Shown here piece by piece: positions 27,024-34,647 of a DNA stretch of 64,000 nucleotides (its first letter is position 1; each line of letters begins with the position of its first letter). The position numbers and the translations under genes were made by a program. The notes beneath the pieces were generated by a model. That model saw only the letters and a program-made list of their open reading frames with translations, ran no database searches and was not told the DNA's origin. Source of the DNA: Thermoplasmata archaeon UBA61 (GTDB lineage: Archaea > Thermoplasmatota > Thermoplasmata > Lutacidiplasmatales > UBA184). The DNA lies in contig DASW01000003.1 of the NCBI GenBank assembly GCA_002503985.1, positions 124,001 through 188,000 of the forward strand. The letters run 5' to 3'.

Positions 27024-27170
27024 GGAGCCCCGACCGAACGCCGCTAGATAACGATGGGGAACGGCCGAACGGGGGTTCCCGGGCCGCGAGGGCGCTCGGG
27101 ATAGGCCCTGGACCGATGGCGTCCGGACCCCCCTTCGGCCACCGGCGGGACCGGCCCGGCGCGGGCAACC

Positions 27171-27179
27171 CTAATAAAC
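27171..27179 (+). promoter_or_regulatory. TATA box upstream of the eL41 candidate
   Basis: CTAATAAAC is an isolated A/T-rich element 38-46 nt before the ATG at 27217. A transcript starting about 25 nt downstream would have a short leader containing the GAGAGGG ribosome site at 27209-27215. Confidence 0.55.
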
Positions 27180-27216
27180 GGTCGCCCGTACCGCCGCGCG
27201 TTCGGACTGAGAGGGA

Positions 27217-27324
27217 ATGAAACGTTCTTCGCGCGTCTGGAAGAAACGCGGCCACATGCGTTGGAAGTGGCGCAAGAAGCGGATGCGCCGCCGCATGAGA
27301 GCCCAGAAGATGCGAAAGCAGTAA
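27217..27324 (+). CDS. rpl41e: Ribosomal protein eL41-like micropeptide
   Basis: A 35-residue, extremely basic peptide, too short for routine gene finding. Its last 22 residues, starting at an internal Met (codon 27256), read MRWKWRKKRMRRRMRAQKMR, closely matching the pattern of ribosomal protein eL41 (about 25 residues, MRAKWRKKRMRRL-type), a single helix bridging the two ribosomal subunits. The first 13 residues (MKRSSRVWKKRGH) are an extension; the internal ATG could be the true start, but GAGAGGG lies 1-8 nt before the first ATG and CTAATAAAC upstream, so the longer form is preferred. The remaining ~190 bp between the flanking genes hold nothing else seen. Confidence 0.75.
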   Translation: MKRSSRVWKKRGHMRWKWRKKRMRRRMRAQKMRKQ

Positions 27325-27361
27325 CGGACCCGTCGAAACGGTCCCGAACCCCTTCCTTTCC

Positions 27362-27586
27362 CTACCAGGTCACGCGGTCGAGCTTTCGCGCCTGCTTGGT
27401 CGCCTTCTTCCACTCCCGATAGTGGTCCCGGCAGAGCGGAGCTCTCCGTCCCTTGTCCGGGAGTCCCGAGAACGCCTTCCGGGCCTCGGTGAGCGACAGA
27501 TGCCGGACCGACGGGGCGCCGCAACCGGGGACCAAGCACGGTTCCTCGGCCTCACCGGTGGAAGGGTCGTCGGCCGGGGACGTCAT
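27362..27586 (-). CDS. Small zinc-binding-type protein
   Basis: A 74-residue protein with CLVPGCGAP near residue 19 and LCRDHYREW near residue 54: a Cys-x4-Cys...Cys-x2-His set likely to bind one zinc. The rest is helical and basic (KKATKQARKLDRVTW). It starts within the sucD stop (ATGA overlap), so it is the third gene of the sucC-sucD transcript. The function is unknown; a nucleic-acid-binding or enzyme-accessory role is possible but not shown. Confidence 0.7.
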   Translation of the reverse strand: MTSPADDPSTGEAEEPCLVPGCGAPSVRHLSLTEARKAFSGLPDKGRRAPLCRDHYREWKKATKQARKLDRVTW

Positions 27587-28464
27587 CGGCGGGCGCTCCG
27601 GACCGCTTCGCCGACGAGCGTTGGGATCTCGTAGGGAAGCCGGGCCACGCGAGCCCCGGCCGCCTCCAGCGCGGCGACCTTGGTCTGGGCCGTGCCCTTT
27701 CCGCGGGTGATGATCGCGCCCGCGTGCCCCATCCGCTTCCCGGGGGGAGCGCTCCTCCCTGCGATGTACGCGACGACGGGCTTCGTGAAGTGGTGGCGGA
27801 TGTACTCGGCCGCGTCCTCCTCGGCCGTTCCACCGATCTCTCCGACCATCACGAGGGCATCCGTGTCGGGGTCGGCTTCGAAGAGGGGCAGGGCGTCGAC
27901 GAACGTGGTCCCGACGACCGGGTCTCCCCCGAGGCCGATGCACGTGGACTGGCCGAGGCCGGTCTCCTTGATCCCGCTGACGATCTCGTAGGTCAGGGTG
28001 CCGCTCCTCGAGATGACGCCGATGCGGCCGGGGCGGAAGACCACGTTCGGGATGATCCCGACCTTGGAAGCCCCCGGGGAGGCGATGCCCGGGCAGTTCG
28101 GACCGATGATACGGGTCCCCTTCGACCTCGCGTAGTGGTACATCACCAGCATGTCGTGGAAGGGGATGTGCTCGGTGACGACGACGCAGAGACGTATCCC
28201 GGCGTCCACCGCCTCGAGCAGCGCGTCCCGCGCGTACGGTGCCGGAACGAAGATGGAGGAGGCGTTCGCGTGGGTCGCCTCGACCGCGTCCCGGACCGAA
28301 TCGAACACCGGGACCCCTTCGACCTCGGTCCCTGCCTTACCCGGGGTGACCCCGGCGACCACGGAGGTGCCGAAGAGCCGCATCTCCCGAGCGTGGACGG
28401 TCCCCTGGTGGCCCGTGATCCCCTGGACGACCACCCGAGTGTCGCGGTCGACGAGAACGCTCAT
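27583..28464 (-). CDS. sucD: Succinyl-CoA synthetase (ADP-forming type) alpha subunit
   Basis: Alpha subunit of succinate-CoA ligase, 293 residues. The N-terminal CoA-binding Rossmann domain begins VLVDRDTRVVVQGITGHQGTVHAREM; GPNCPGI and the active-site histidine region GKRMGHAGAIIT, where the phosphohistidine lies, are present. It overlaps sucC by 4 nt (ATGA), the usual order. It makes ATP or GTP from succinyl-CoA, which 2-oxoglutarate:ferredoxin oxidoreductase (candidate at 52042-54703) would supply. Confidence 0.96.
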   Translation of the reverse strand: MSVLVDRDTRVVVQGITGHQGTVHAREMRLFGTSVVAGVTPGKAGTEVEGVPVFDSVRDAVEATHANASSIFVPAPYARDALLEAVDAGIRLCVVVTEHIPFHDMLVMYHYARSKGTRIIGPNCPGIASPGASKVGIIPNVVFRPGRIGVISRSGTLTYEIVSGIKETGLGQSTCIGLGGDPVVGTTFVDALPLFEADPDTDALVMVGEIGGTAEEDAAEYIRHHFTKPVVAYIAGRSAPPGKRMGHAGAIITRGKGTAQTKVAALEAAGARVARLPYEIPTLVGEAVRSARR

Positions 28465-29594
28465 GGGCGCCCCCGTGCGGCGTCGACGGCGGCCTGGGCG
28501 GAGGCCCGCAGGTCGGAGGTCGACGTGATCCCCGCCGAGCGGAGGATCTCGGTCCCTTCCGCCTCGTTGTTGCCCCGGATCCTCGCGATCAGGGGGAACC
28601 GTTCGTTCGCGGGGACCTCGCGCATCGCTTCGACCAGTCCTTTCGCGACCGAGTCGCAGCGAGTGACCCCGCCGAAAATGTTGAGGAAGACCGCGGTCGG
28701 CTTGGCCCGGGCCATGAGCAGGAACGCCTCGGTCACCTTCTTCGGGTCGTCGGTGCCTCCGAGGTCGAGGAACACTCCGGGGGCGCCGCCGAGCTCCTTC
28801 AGGACGTCCAGCGTCGCCATCGTAAGCCCGGCGCCGTTCGCGATGACCCCGATGTTGCCGTCCAGCTGGACGAACGCGATATCCTTCTCTCGCGCGACCT
28901 CCTCGAGCTCCGTGAGGTCACCGCGGACCTCGGCGTACTCGGGGTGGCGGAACCCCGCGTCGTCCTCGATGATCACCTTCGCGTCCAGCGCGACCAGCCC
29001 GTCGCCCACGACGGCGAGCGGGTTGATCTCCACCAGCTCGGCGTCCTCCTGCTGGAAGACCTTCCACAGAGCGTCCAACAGCCGGTCGAGCGAACGTGCC
29101 TGGGTCCCGGCGAGGCCGAGAACCTTGGCGGCGCGTCGCTTTTCGTAGCTCGTAAGCCCCGGGAACGGGTCCACCGTCTGGCGGTCGATCTCGGCGTCGG
29201 GGACCGACTCGATCTCGACGCCTCCGCGGGCGCTCGCGATGATGATCGGAAGCCGCTGCGTCCGGTCCAGGGTCAGGGAAAGGTAGAGCTCCCGACCGAT
29301 CGTGAGCTTCTCCTCGAGCAAGAGCTCGCGCACCTTCTCGCCCTTGAACTCCAGTCCTAGGATCGCCTCGGCGGCCGCGCGGGCCTCCTCGGGAGTGCTC
29401 GCGAACCGGACCGCGCCGCCCTTGCCCCGACCGCCCGAAAGCACCTGGGCCTTGACAACGCACGGAAGCGGGACCTTTCCGTCCCGGACCAGCGACTCGG
29501 CCTCCGCCGCCGAACGGGCCACCTCGCCCCGCGGGAGCGGCACACCGTACTTCCGGAAGACGCTCTTTCCTTGCCACTCGGCGAGCTTGACCAT
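28461..29594 (-). CDS. sucC: Succinyl-CoA synthetase beta subunit
   Basis: Beta subunit of succinate-CoA ligase, 377 residues: ATP-grasp domain (KLAEWQGKSVFRKYGVPLPRG, VKAQVLSGGRGKGGAV, ELVEINPLAV) and the C-terminal flavodoxin-like domain with GNIGVIANGAGL and NIFGGVTRCD. The start at 29594 is chosen over an upstream ATG at 29615 because GGAGG lies 9 nt before it. A CTTAATAG element about 35 nt upstream is the likely promoter. The gene heads the sucC-sucD-zinc protein operon. Confidence 0.96.
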   Translation of the reverse strand: MVKLAEWQGKSVFRKYGVPLPRGEVARSAAEAESLVRDGKVPLPCVVKAQVLSGGRGKGGAVRFASTPEEARAAAEAILGLEFKGEKVRELLLEEKLTIGRELYLSLTLDRTQRLPIIIASARGGVEIESVPDAEIDRQTVDPFPGLTSYEKRRAAKVLGLAGTQARSLDRLLDALWKVFQQEDAELVEINPLAVVGDGLVALDAKVIIEDDAGFRHPEYAEVRGDLTELEEVAREKDIAFVQLDGNIGVIANGAGLTMATLDVLKELGGAPGVFLDLGGTDDPKKVTEAFLLMARAKPTAVFLNIFGGVTRCDSVAKGLVEAMREVPANERFPLIARIRGNNEAEGTEILRSAGITSTSDLRASAQAAVDAARGRP

Positions 29595-29715
29595 GGAATT
29601 CCTCCGCGCGCGCATGGGGTCCGTCTATTAAGGGCGGCGGTCGGCGAACGGCTAGGGGAAACTCCGGACGTGTTCGGTCGGCTTCCGGCAGGGGTTCGCG
29701 AGGAGAGGCCGCGGC

Positions 29716-29730
29716 CGGTCCTCAGGACCG
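29716..29730. promoter_or_regulatory. Palindrome upstream of the ZIP transporter promoter
   Basis: CGGTCCT-C-AGGACCG is a perfect 7-bp inverted repeat with a one-base centre, 20 nt upstream of the TATA element at 29751. The position fits a regulator site. No protein is shown to bind it. Confidence 0.4.
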
Positions 29731-29750
29731 CGACCGGCTAACGGTGGGAG

Positions 29751-29760
29751 TTAAGTACTA
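29751..29760 (+). promoter_or_regulatory. TATA-like element of the ZIP transporter gene
   Basis: TTAAGTACTA lies 28-37 nt before the ATG at 29788, sandwiched between the two palindromes at 29716-29730 and 29762-29775. It is the only A/T-rich element in the region. Confidence 0.6.
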
Positions 29761-29761
29761 A

Positions 29762-29775
29762 CCTCCCGAGGGAGG
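29762..29775. promoter_or_regulatory. Candidate operator between TATA and start of the ZIP gene
   Basis: CCTCCC-GA-GGGAGG is a perfect 14-bp palindrome directly after the TATA element and ending 12 nt before the ATG, so it covers the probable transcription start. A repressor bound here would block initiation. A metal-responsive regulator is the obvious guess given the gene, but no regulator is encoded nearby. The right half could also act as a GGAGG ribosome site. Confidence 0.45.
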
Positions 29776-29787
29776 CCCACCCAACCG

Positions 29788-30558
29788 ATGGCGAACTTCC
29801 CCGAGCTGGTGGCCCTCTCGACGGTGATGGGCCTCTCGATCTACCTCTCGATGCCCGTCATCCTCTACAAGCGGATGGCGTCGCGCACGATCACGGTCCT
29901 CAACTCGGCCGCGATCGGGATCCTGATCTTCCTGCTCGCGGACATCTTCTCCGACGTCTCCCCGATCATCTACCCCGGCAGTTCGGCCGGCGCGTCGTAC
30001 GTGGCCGACTGGACCTACGCGGTCGGGTTCACCGTCGCCGTGGCCGCATGCTATCTCGTCCTCTTTGCCACCGAGCACCGCGCGCGTGGGACCAAGGCAA
30101 CCCCAGTGTCGCTCGCGCTGATCGTGGCGTTGGCGATCGGGTTCCAGAACCTGACCGAAGGTCTCGTGTTCGGAGCCTACTGGGCGCTGGGAGTGGTCGG
30201 ACTTTCGACGGTCGTGTTCGTCGGGTTCTTCCTTCAGAACGTGACGGAAGGCTTCCCCATCACGGCCCCCCTGCTTACCCATCAGGACCGGCGAGTGGGC
30301 CTGATCGCGATCTTCTTTCTCATCGGTGGGCTTCCGACCGTGGTCGGGGGGGTCACCGGATACTTCTACAACAGCGCTCCGTTCGACCTGGTCTTCGATG
30401 CGCTCGCGATCGGAGCCATCCTCTACTCGATCCTTCCGATGCTCCGCACCGCGTTCCGACCGGCCATACCGCCCGAAGCGACCTACCTCAAGCAGCGGTT
30501 GACCTACCTCGGGATCCTGCTCGGGTTTCTCATCGGATTCCTCGTGAACGCGATCTAG
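29788..30558 (+). CDS. ZIP-family metal transporter
   Basis: Polytopic membrane protein of 256 residues with about eight helices. Helices 4 and 5 carry the metal-site signatures of ZIP carriers as GFQNLTEGLVFGA and LQNVTEGFPITAPLL; the first usually reads HNxPEG, so Gln in place of His is a mild departure seen in part of the family. There is no long histidine-rich loop, and the cytosolic loop is short. ZIP proteins bring zinc, iron or manganese into the cytosol. The two palindromes at its promoter suggest metal-regulated expression. Confidence 0.82.
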   Translation: MANFPELVALSTVMGLSIYLSMPVILYKRMASRTITVLNSAAIGILIFLLADIFSDVSPIIYPGSSAGASYVADWTYAVGFTVAVAACYLVLFATEHRARGTKATPVSLALIVALAIGFQNLTEGLVFGAYWALGVVGLSTVVFVGFFLQNVTEGFPITAPLLTHQDRRVGLIAIFFLIGGLPTVVGGVTGYFYNSAPFDLVFDALAIGAILYSILPMLRTAFRPAIPPEATYLKQRLTYLGILLGFLIGFLVNAI

Positions 30559-30612
30559 GGGCTCTCGCCCTCGGGCGGGCTCTCGCCGGGGTCTCTTCGA
30601 CCGTCCGGTCGA

Positions 30613-31911
30613 TCAGTGAGCTCGGGGACGATAGCGCCCGGGGCGTCGGGCCCGGTGGGTCGGGGGGCTCGGACTCGCCGCGAAGTTCGAAAGTTCTCGT
30701 CCGATGTCGTCGAGCAGCTTACCGGCGAACTCGGCCTTGGGTCCGCGGATCCAGTGGCGACCGCCCAAGGGAGGCAGCACGAGCGCGTTCATCTGAGCCG
30801 AGCCCATGGAGGCGACCTCGTTCGCGACCACCCAATCCGCGCCGGTCTCTCGGGCCAGGCGGCGGCCCTCCTCCTCGAGGGCGGAAGCGGCCATCGCGGG
30901 CTCCAACTTGAACGCGACGAGGCGTGCGGGCGGCGGGGCCATTCGACGCAGCTCGGGCAGGACCTTCGGCGCTCGCTTGAGGGTCAGGGTCAGGCTCTCG
31001 TGCTCGCGTGACGGGATCTTCCCGGGTCGGCGCTCGAGGGTGAAGTCCGAGAGCGCGGCCGGCACGATGACCGCCGCCGCTTCGCCGAGTTCCGAGCGGT
31101 TTCGGCGGGCGAGCGCGAGAAGGTCCTCGACACCCCTCCACGGGGTCACGGGTATCCACGACGGGACGGGGACCTGGAGCGCTCCCGCCCAGAGCTCCAC
31201 TTCGGCCCCCCGATAGTACGCCTGGTTCGCGAGCGCGACCGCGGTCTTCCCCGAGCTCTCGTTCGTGACCGACCGGACCTCGTCGATGGCCTCGCGGGCG
31301 GCGCCCCCGATGACGATCACGTGGCGGCCGGCCCAGGGTCCGGAGCCGAGGCGGTGCAGCACGGCGGCCGCCACCTCTTCGGGGGAAGCGATCTTGTCCT
31401 CCCCCTCGACGGACGCGCCGGGGACGATGCCGACCCCCCAGGCGCGAAGCTTCTCGAGGTTCTCCTGCACGGCGGGGTTCACACCCATGTGGCTGTGCAT
31501 CGCCGGGGCGAGGAGCATCGGTACGCCTCCCCCGAGCGCGACCGAGGCACAGGAGGTGACGGGGGTGTCGTCGATCCCGTGAGCGATCTTCGAGATCGTG
31601 TTCGCCGTCGCGGGGGCGATCAGGTAGAGGTCCGCCCGACCTGCGCCCGGCCCGAGCAACGTGACGTGCTCGACGTTCCCCGTGAGCTGAGTGACCGGAG
31701 GGTGACCGGTGGCGAACTCGAGGGTCTCGGGAGTGACGAGGCGCATCGCCTCAGGGCTCATCACCGCCGTTACGTCGGCGCCATGACGGATCAGCTCTCG
31801 AATGACCTTCGGGAGCTCGATCGCGGCGATCGAGCCCGAGACCCCGATCACCACTCGGCGGCCGGCGAGCAACTGGCTCGAGCGGCCTCGAATGACGTGG
31901 CTCGGATGCAT
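30613..31911 (-). CDS. coaBC: Bifunctional phosphopantothenoylcysteine decarboxylase / phosphopantothenate-cysteine ligase
   Basis: Coenzyme A biosynthesis enzyme, 432 residues. The N-terminal CoaC flavoprotein domain (about 15-190) has VVIGVSGSIAAIELPKVIREL, LIAPATANTISKIAHGIDD and the flavin/substrate element LAPAMHSHM. The CoaB domain (about 200-410) has VIGGAAREAIDEVRSVTNESSGKTAVALA and VPAALSDFTLERRPGKIPS. The two-step enzyme turns 4-phosphopantothenate plus cysteine into 4-phosphopantetheine. The C-terminal ~25 residues are basic and Pro-rich. It is divergent from the HAD gene; a CTAATAG element lies about 47 nt upstream. Confidence 0.95.
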   Translation of the reverse strand: MHPSHVIRGRSSQLLAGRRVVIGVSGSIAAIELPKVIRELIRHGADVTAVMSPEAMRLVTPETLEFATGHPPVTQLTGNVEHVTLLGPGAGRADLYLIAPATANTISKIAHGIDDTPVTSCASVALGGGVPMLLAPAMHSHMGVNPAVQENLEKLRAWGVGIVPGASVEGEDKIASPEEVAAAVLHRLGSGPWAGRHVIVIGGAAREAIDEVRSVTNESSGKTAVALANQAYYRGAEVELWAGALQVPVPSWIPVTPWRGVEDLLALARRNRSELGEAAAVIVPAALSDFTLERRPGKIPSREHESLTLTLKRAPKVLPELRRMAPPPARLVAFKLEPAMAASALEEEGRRLARETGADWVVANEVASMGSAQMNALVLPPLGGRHWIRGPKAEFAGKLLDDIGRELSNFAASPSPPTHRARRPGRYRPRAH

Positions 31912-31982
31912 GGAAATCCTGGGGGAACGCCCTCCGAACGTGAGCCGCGTCGCGCTATTAGCCCGACCGGTCGCTCACCACC

Positions 31983-31988
31983 TTAAAG
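31983..31988 (+). promoter_or_regulatory. TATA-like element of the HAD phosphatase gene
   Basis: TTAAAG in GC-rich DNA, 24-29 nt before the start codons at 32009/32012 and within the divergent region shared with coaBC. It supports the short gene model over the longer open frame, which would run through coaBC. Confidence 0.5.
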
Positions 31989-32011
31989 AGGCCCCCGGGC
32001 TCGCCGACGTG

Positions 32012-32881
32012 ATGCCGGCTCCCGAAGCGGTCCCTCCGGGAAAGGACCCCCGGCCCGAGAGCGCGAGCACCAGCACCGCCCTGCCGATGGTGTCGGCGAC
32101 GAGCCAGTTCGCGGAGGTCTCCCGACCGGTCCGCGGGCCGAGACCGGACGTCCCCCCTCGGGCCGTGGAGCGGGGCGTCGTCGTCTTCGACCTCGACGGC
32201 ACCATCCTCGACGACATCTCGCTCATCAGCCTCGTCGCAGCCAACGTGATGGCGCACGCGTTCGGGACCCCCGAGGAGGAGGCCCGGGTCCACTACCTGG
32301 CGACGACCGGGATGCCGTTCGAGGCTCAACTTTCCCAGCTGTACCCCGAGGCGCCTGCTGACCTCCGGGCGAGGACGGCTCGGACGTTCCACCAGCGCAA
32401 GGTGGTCGAGGCGTATGTCAAGGCTCACCCGTTCCCCGAGGTCCCGAAGCTGTTGAGCACGCTGGACCGCGAACGCTGGACGCTCGCGATCGCCACGGGG
32501 GCGGAGAGCGAGATGGCCGACCTGATCCTCGAGCGCGAGGGCCTGCGGTTCTGGTTCGACGAGGTCCTGGGGTCGAGCGACGGGACCAAACGAGAGCACC
32601 TGGCCGAGTACCGCCGGCGATATCCCGGCGTTCCGATGTTCCTGGTCGGAGACTCCCGCTTCGACATGGAAGCCGCGCTCTCGGTGTCGGGCGTGACAGC
32701 GATCGCGCGCGCCTCGCGGCTTCCCGGCTGGACCTTGACGCCGGCGGACCTCAAGAAGTGGGGAGCCGCGTGGTCCGAGTACAGCCTCTCGGACCTTCCC
32801 GCGGCCCTGACGAAGTTCACGTCACGAACGCGGACCCCGAGGGCGACCCGAACGAAGCGGGGTCGCTCGCGCGGGTCGTAG
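32012..32881 (+). CDS. HAD-superfamily phosphatase
   Basis: A 289-residue HAD hydrolase. Motif I is FDLDGTILDD near residue 62, motif II is AIATGAESE, motif III includes the lysine in GTKREHL and motif IV is VGDSRFDMEAA. An alpha-helical cap follows motif I (LVAANVMAHAFGT onwards), a C1-cap phosphatase layout as in phosphoglycolate-type enzymes. The first ~50 residues are Pro/Ser-rich and low in conservation, so the true start may be further in. The basic tail (TPRATRTKRGRSRGS) ends directly at the 3' end of the convergent tRNA-His gene. The substrate is unknown. Confidence 0.85.
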   Translation: MPAPEAVPPGKDPRPESASTSTALPMVSATSQFAEVSRPVRGPRPDVPPRAVERGVVVFDLDGTILDDISLISLVAANVMAHAFGTPEEEARVHYLATTGMPFEAQLSQLYPEAPADLRARTARTFHQRKVVEAYVKAHPFPEVPKLLSTLDRERWTLAIATGAESEMADLILEREGLRFWFDEVLGSSDGTKREHLAEYRRRYPGVPMFLVGDSRFDMEAALSVSGVTAIARASRLPGWTLTPADLKKWGAAWSEYSLSDLPAALTKFTSRTRTPRATRTKRGRSRGS

Positions 32882-32989
32882 GGCCGGGACCGAGAGTCTC
32901 ACGACGCGGGGGTGGGCCCCGCGTCGCTTTGAACCCGGGTCGAGGGATCCACAGTCCCCCAGGATAGGCCAAACTACCCCATCCCGGCC
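32882..32989 (-). tRNA. tRNA-His (anticodon GTG) interrupted in the T-loop
   Basis: Reading the minus strand, GGCCGGGA at 32989-32982 pairs fully with TCCCGGCC at 32889-32882: a seven-bp acceptor stem plus the extra G-1:C73 pair that marks tRNA-His. The anticodon arm is GGGGA-CTGTGGA-TCCCT, anticodon GTG. The T-stem CCGGG / CTCGG is split: the T-loop runs TTCAAA, then 32 extra bases (32896-32927), then T. With these removed the T-loop is TTCAAAT and the mature tRNA is 76 nt without CCA. The D-stem is three bp with a 13:22 mismatch; A14, G18 and G19 are present. CCA is not encoded. The 3' end directly abuts the HAD stop codon. A TTTTCTTACG element about 30 nt upstream may be the promoter. Confidence 0.87.
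32896..32927 (-). other. Predicted 32-nt tRNA intron (T-loop, position 59/60)
   Basis: The insert folds by itself: CGACGCGGGG and CCCCGCGTCG form a perfect 10-bp stem around the loop CCCAC, with TGAGAC unpaired 3' of it. Removal restores a canonical T-arm. Archaeal tRNA introns at 59/60 are known but are less common than at 37/38. The exon-intron junction does not form a textbook bulge-helix-bulge by eye, so the exact cut sites may shift by one or two bases. Confidence 0.7.
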
Positions 32990-33156
32990 ACGACCGTTGG
33001 ACGCCGAGGTCGTAAGAAAAGGTTTCCCCGCTGTCCCGGGCCGAGGCGGAGGCGACCCGGGCGGCTCCCACGGTTCGTTCGTAGCCCCGGGAGCCGGCGC
33101 CCGGCACGTTACCCTACGGTGCGGGCGTCGGCTTCACGGCCGGAGGGAAGCGAGCC

Positions 33157-33861
33157 TCACTTGTAGGCCCACACGACCGCCTGGCCGAAGAACCGCCAGG
33201 GCACGCCGACGTGGGTGAACCCGGCTCGTTGGAGGCCGGCGACCTCGGCCGAGAGGGTGGACGGGTGGTCGAACCGCTCGTGCTCGTGCCAGACCACCTG
33301 AGGGCTGTTCCATCCGGGCGCCCGCTTGCGGCCGCCGACCGAGGTGGACGACGCGATCTGGGCCCACCGTGTGTCGAACGTCGGGTCCTCCGAAAGGTGG
33401 TCGTCCGCGTCCCCGAAGTAGCCCCCCGGGGGAAGGCATCGCCACACCCGACGGAAGAGACGCCACTTCTGCGGGTCGGTCAGGTGGTGGACCGCGAGCG
33501 CAGAGACCACTGCGTCGTAGGGCTGCTCCTCGAACTCCCCGAGGTCGCCGGCGACCAGCTCCACCCGGTCGCGGAACGGACGGAGCTTCGTGCGGGCTCG
33601 GGCGATCATCCTCGGCGAGAGGTCCACCCCGGTCAACTGCGCGTGCGGGAACCCGTCCAGGATGAGCGAGCTCAGGGTCCCGGTTCCGACCCCGAGCTCG
33701 AGGATCCGAAACGCCCGAGTAGGGATGTACGGGATTCCTCCGAGCAACGTCCGGTGGAGGTCGAGGTACCCCGGCATTGACGCCCGCGCGGCCCGGTCGT
33801 AGCCGGGAGCCTCGCGGTCGAACATCCTTCGGGACGACGAGGGCGGGGACCTGCGAGCCAT
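33157..33861 (-). CDS. SAM-dependent class I methyltransferase
   Basis: A 234-residue methyltransferase from the chosen start. Motif I is ILELGVGTGTLS, followed by the acidic GVDLSPRMI, VAGDLGEFE and the VSALAVHHL post-motif, the layout of UbiE/CobL-like small-molecule methyltransferases. The C-terminus (GFTHVGVPWRFFGQAVVWAYK) is typical. The frame extends 41 codons upstream, but those are low-complexity; a CTAAGG element about 23 nt before the ATG at 33861 supports the shorter form. The 165 bp between its end and the tRNA-His gene hold only the probable tRNA promoter. Substrate unknown. Confidence 0.82.
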   Translation of the reverse strand: MARRSPPSSSRRMFDREAPGYDRAARASMPGYLDLHRTLLGGIPYIPTRAFRILELGVGTGTLSSLILDGFPHAQLTGVDLSPRMIARARTKLRPFRDRVELVAGDLGEFEEQPYDAVVSALAVHHLTDPQKWRLFRRVWRCLPPGGYFGDADDHLSEDPTFDTRWAQIASSTSVGGRKRAPGWNSPQVVWHEHERFDHPSTLSAEVAGLQRAGFTHVGVPWRFFGQAVVWAYK

Positions 33862-34065
33862 TGCCGGGGCAACCGCTCCAGGCCTTAGGCGTTCGGGAGG
33901 GCCCACCGCGTTGGGTAGACGGACCGACGCGGCATCGTGAAAGGAGGTTGTTTCAGCTTCCCTGCCTTCGGATTGGGGAGCCATGCCCTCGGCGCACCAA
34001 GAAGGGCCGGAGATGCTCGGCCCACCGCTCTCGGTTAAATCCCCTCGATGGGGTGCGGGGGCCCG

Positions 34066-34635
34066 ATGACGCTCACGCCGATTTCGTCCGTCGACCGGTC
34101 GGCCTTCCGATGGCTGCGAAATGGGGAGCGCCCGATTGCCTTCTCGCTCCTATCAGGGGAGTCGACCGTTGGCTCGCTCGAGTGGGGACCGAAGGGAGGG
34201 TCGCTCGCCACCGCGCGTAGCGCTTCGGACGAGTGGACCCTGAAGCGCGGGGGCTTCCTCAACCCCCACATCACCGTCCGCGCGGGCGAGGTCGTCCGGG
34301 CTCGTCTCTCGATCCACCTGAACTATCACCAGATCGACCTACCGGGCGGTCGCTCCTACTTCTTCCACCGGGCGGGAGTTCTCGTCCCAGCGTGGCAGGT
34401 CACGTCCATGACCGGCAAGGAGGTCCTGCACCTGGAGCCGGCCCGGGAGGGCCGTCACCTTCGAGCGGGCGCGGTCGTCGTGGGCCCCGAGGCGACGGAG
34501 CTCCCCGAGCTCCTGCTCCTCACGGTCCTCTCTTGGTACTTCATCGTTCTCGCGTGGTTCGAGGACGAAGCGGTCGAGACCCTCGTTCCGTTCGAGGGCC
34601 CCGACTCCCCCGCGCCGCTCTCTTCGTTGCGGTGA
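34066..34635 (+). CDS. Hypothetical protein with C-terminal hydrophobic segment
   Basis: A 189-residue protein not recognised. Residues 1-125 alternate polar and hydrophobic residues as expected of a beta-rich fold (FSLLSGESTVGSLEW, HITVRAGEVVRARLS), and ELLLLTVLSWYFIVLAWF near residue 160 could be a single membrane helix or a buried helix. The ATG at 34066 is preferred over 34048 because a TTAAAT element lies 28-33 nt upstream of it. GC-rich codon use agrees with its neighbours. Confidence 0.6.
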   Translation: MTLTPISSVDRSAFRWLRNGERPIAFSLLSGESTVGSLEWGPKGGSLATARSASDEWTLKRGGFLNPHITVRAGEVVRARLSIHLNYHQIDLPGGRSYFFHRAGVLVPAWQVTSMTGKEVLHLEPAREGRHLRAGAVVVGPEATELPELLLLTVLSWYFIVLAWFEDEAVETLVPFEGPDSPAPLSSLR

Positions 34636-34647
34636 GAGGCTCAGGCC

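Noticed and set aside
32990..33156. A second RNA gene between tRNA-His and the methyltransferase
   Set aside because: No paired acceptor arms, T-loop consensus or conserved motif was found; only the probable tRNA promoter is seen.
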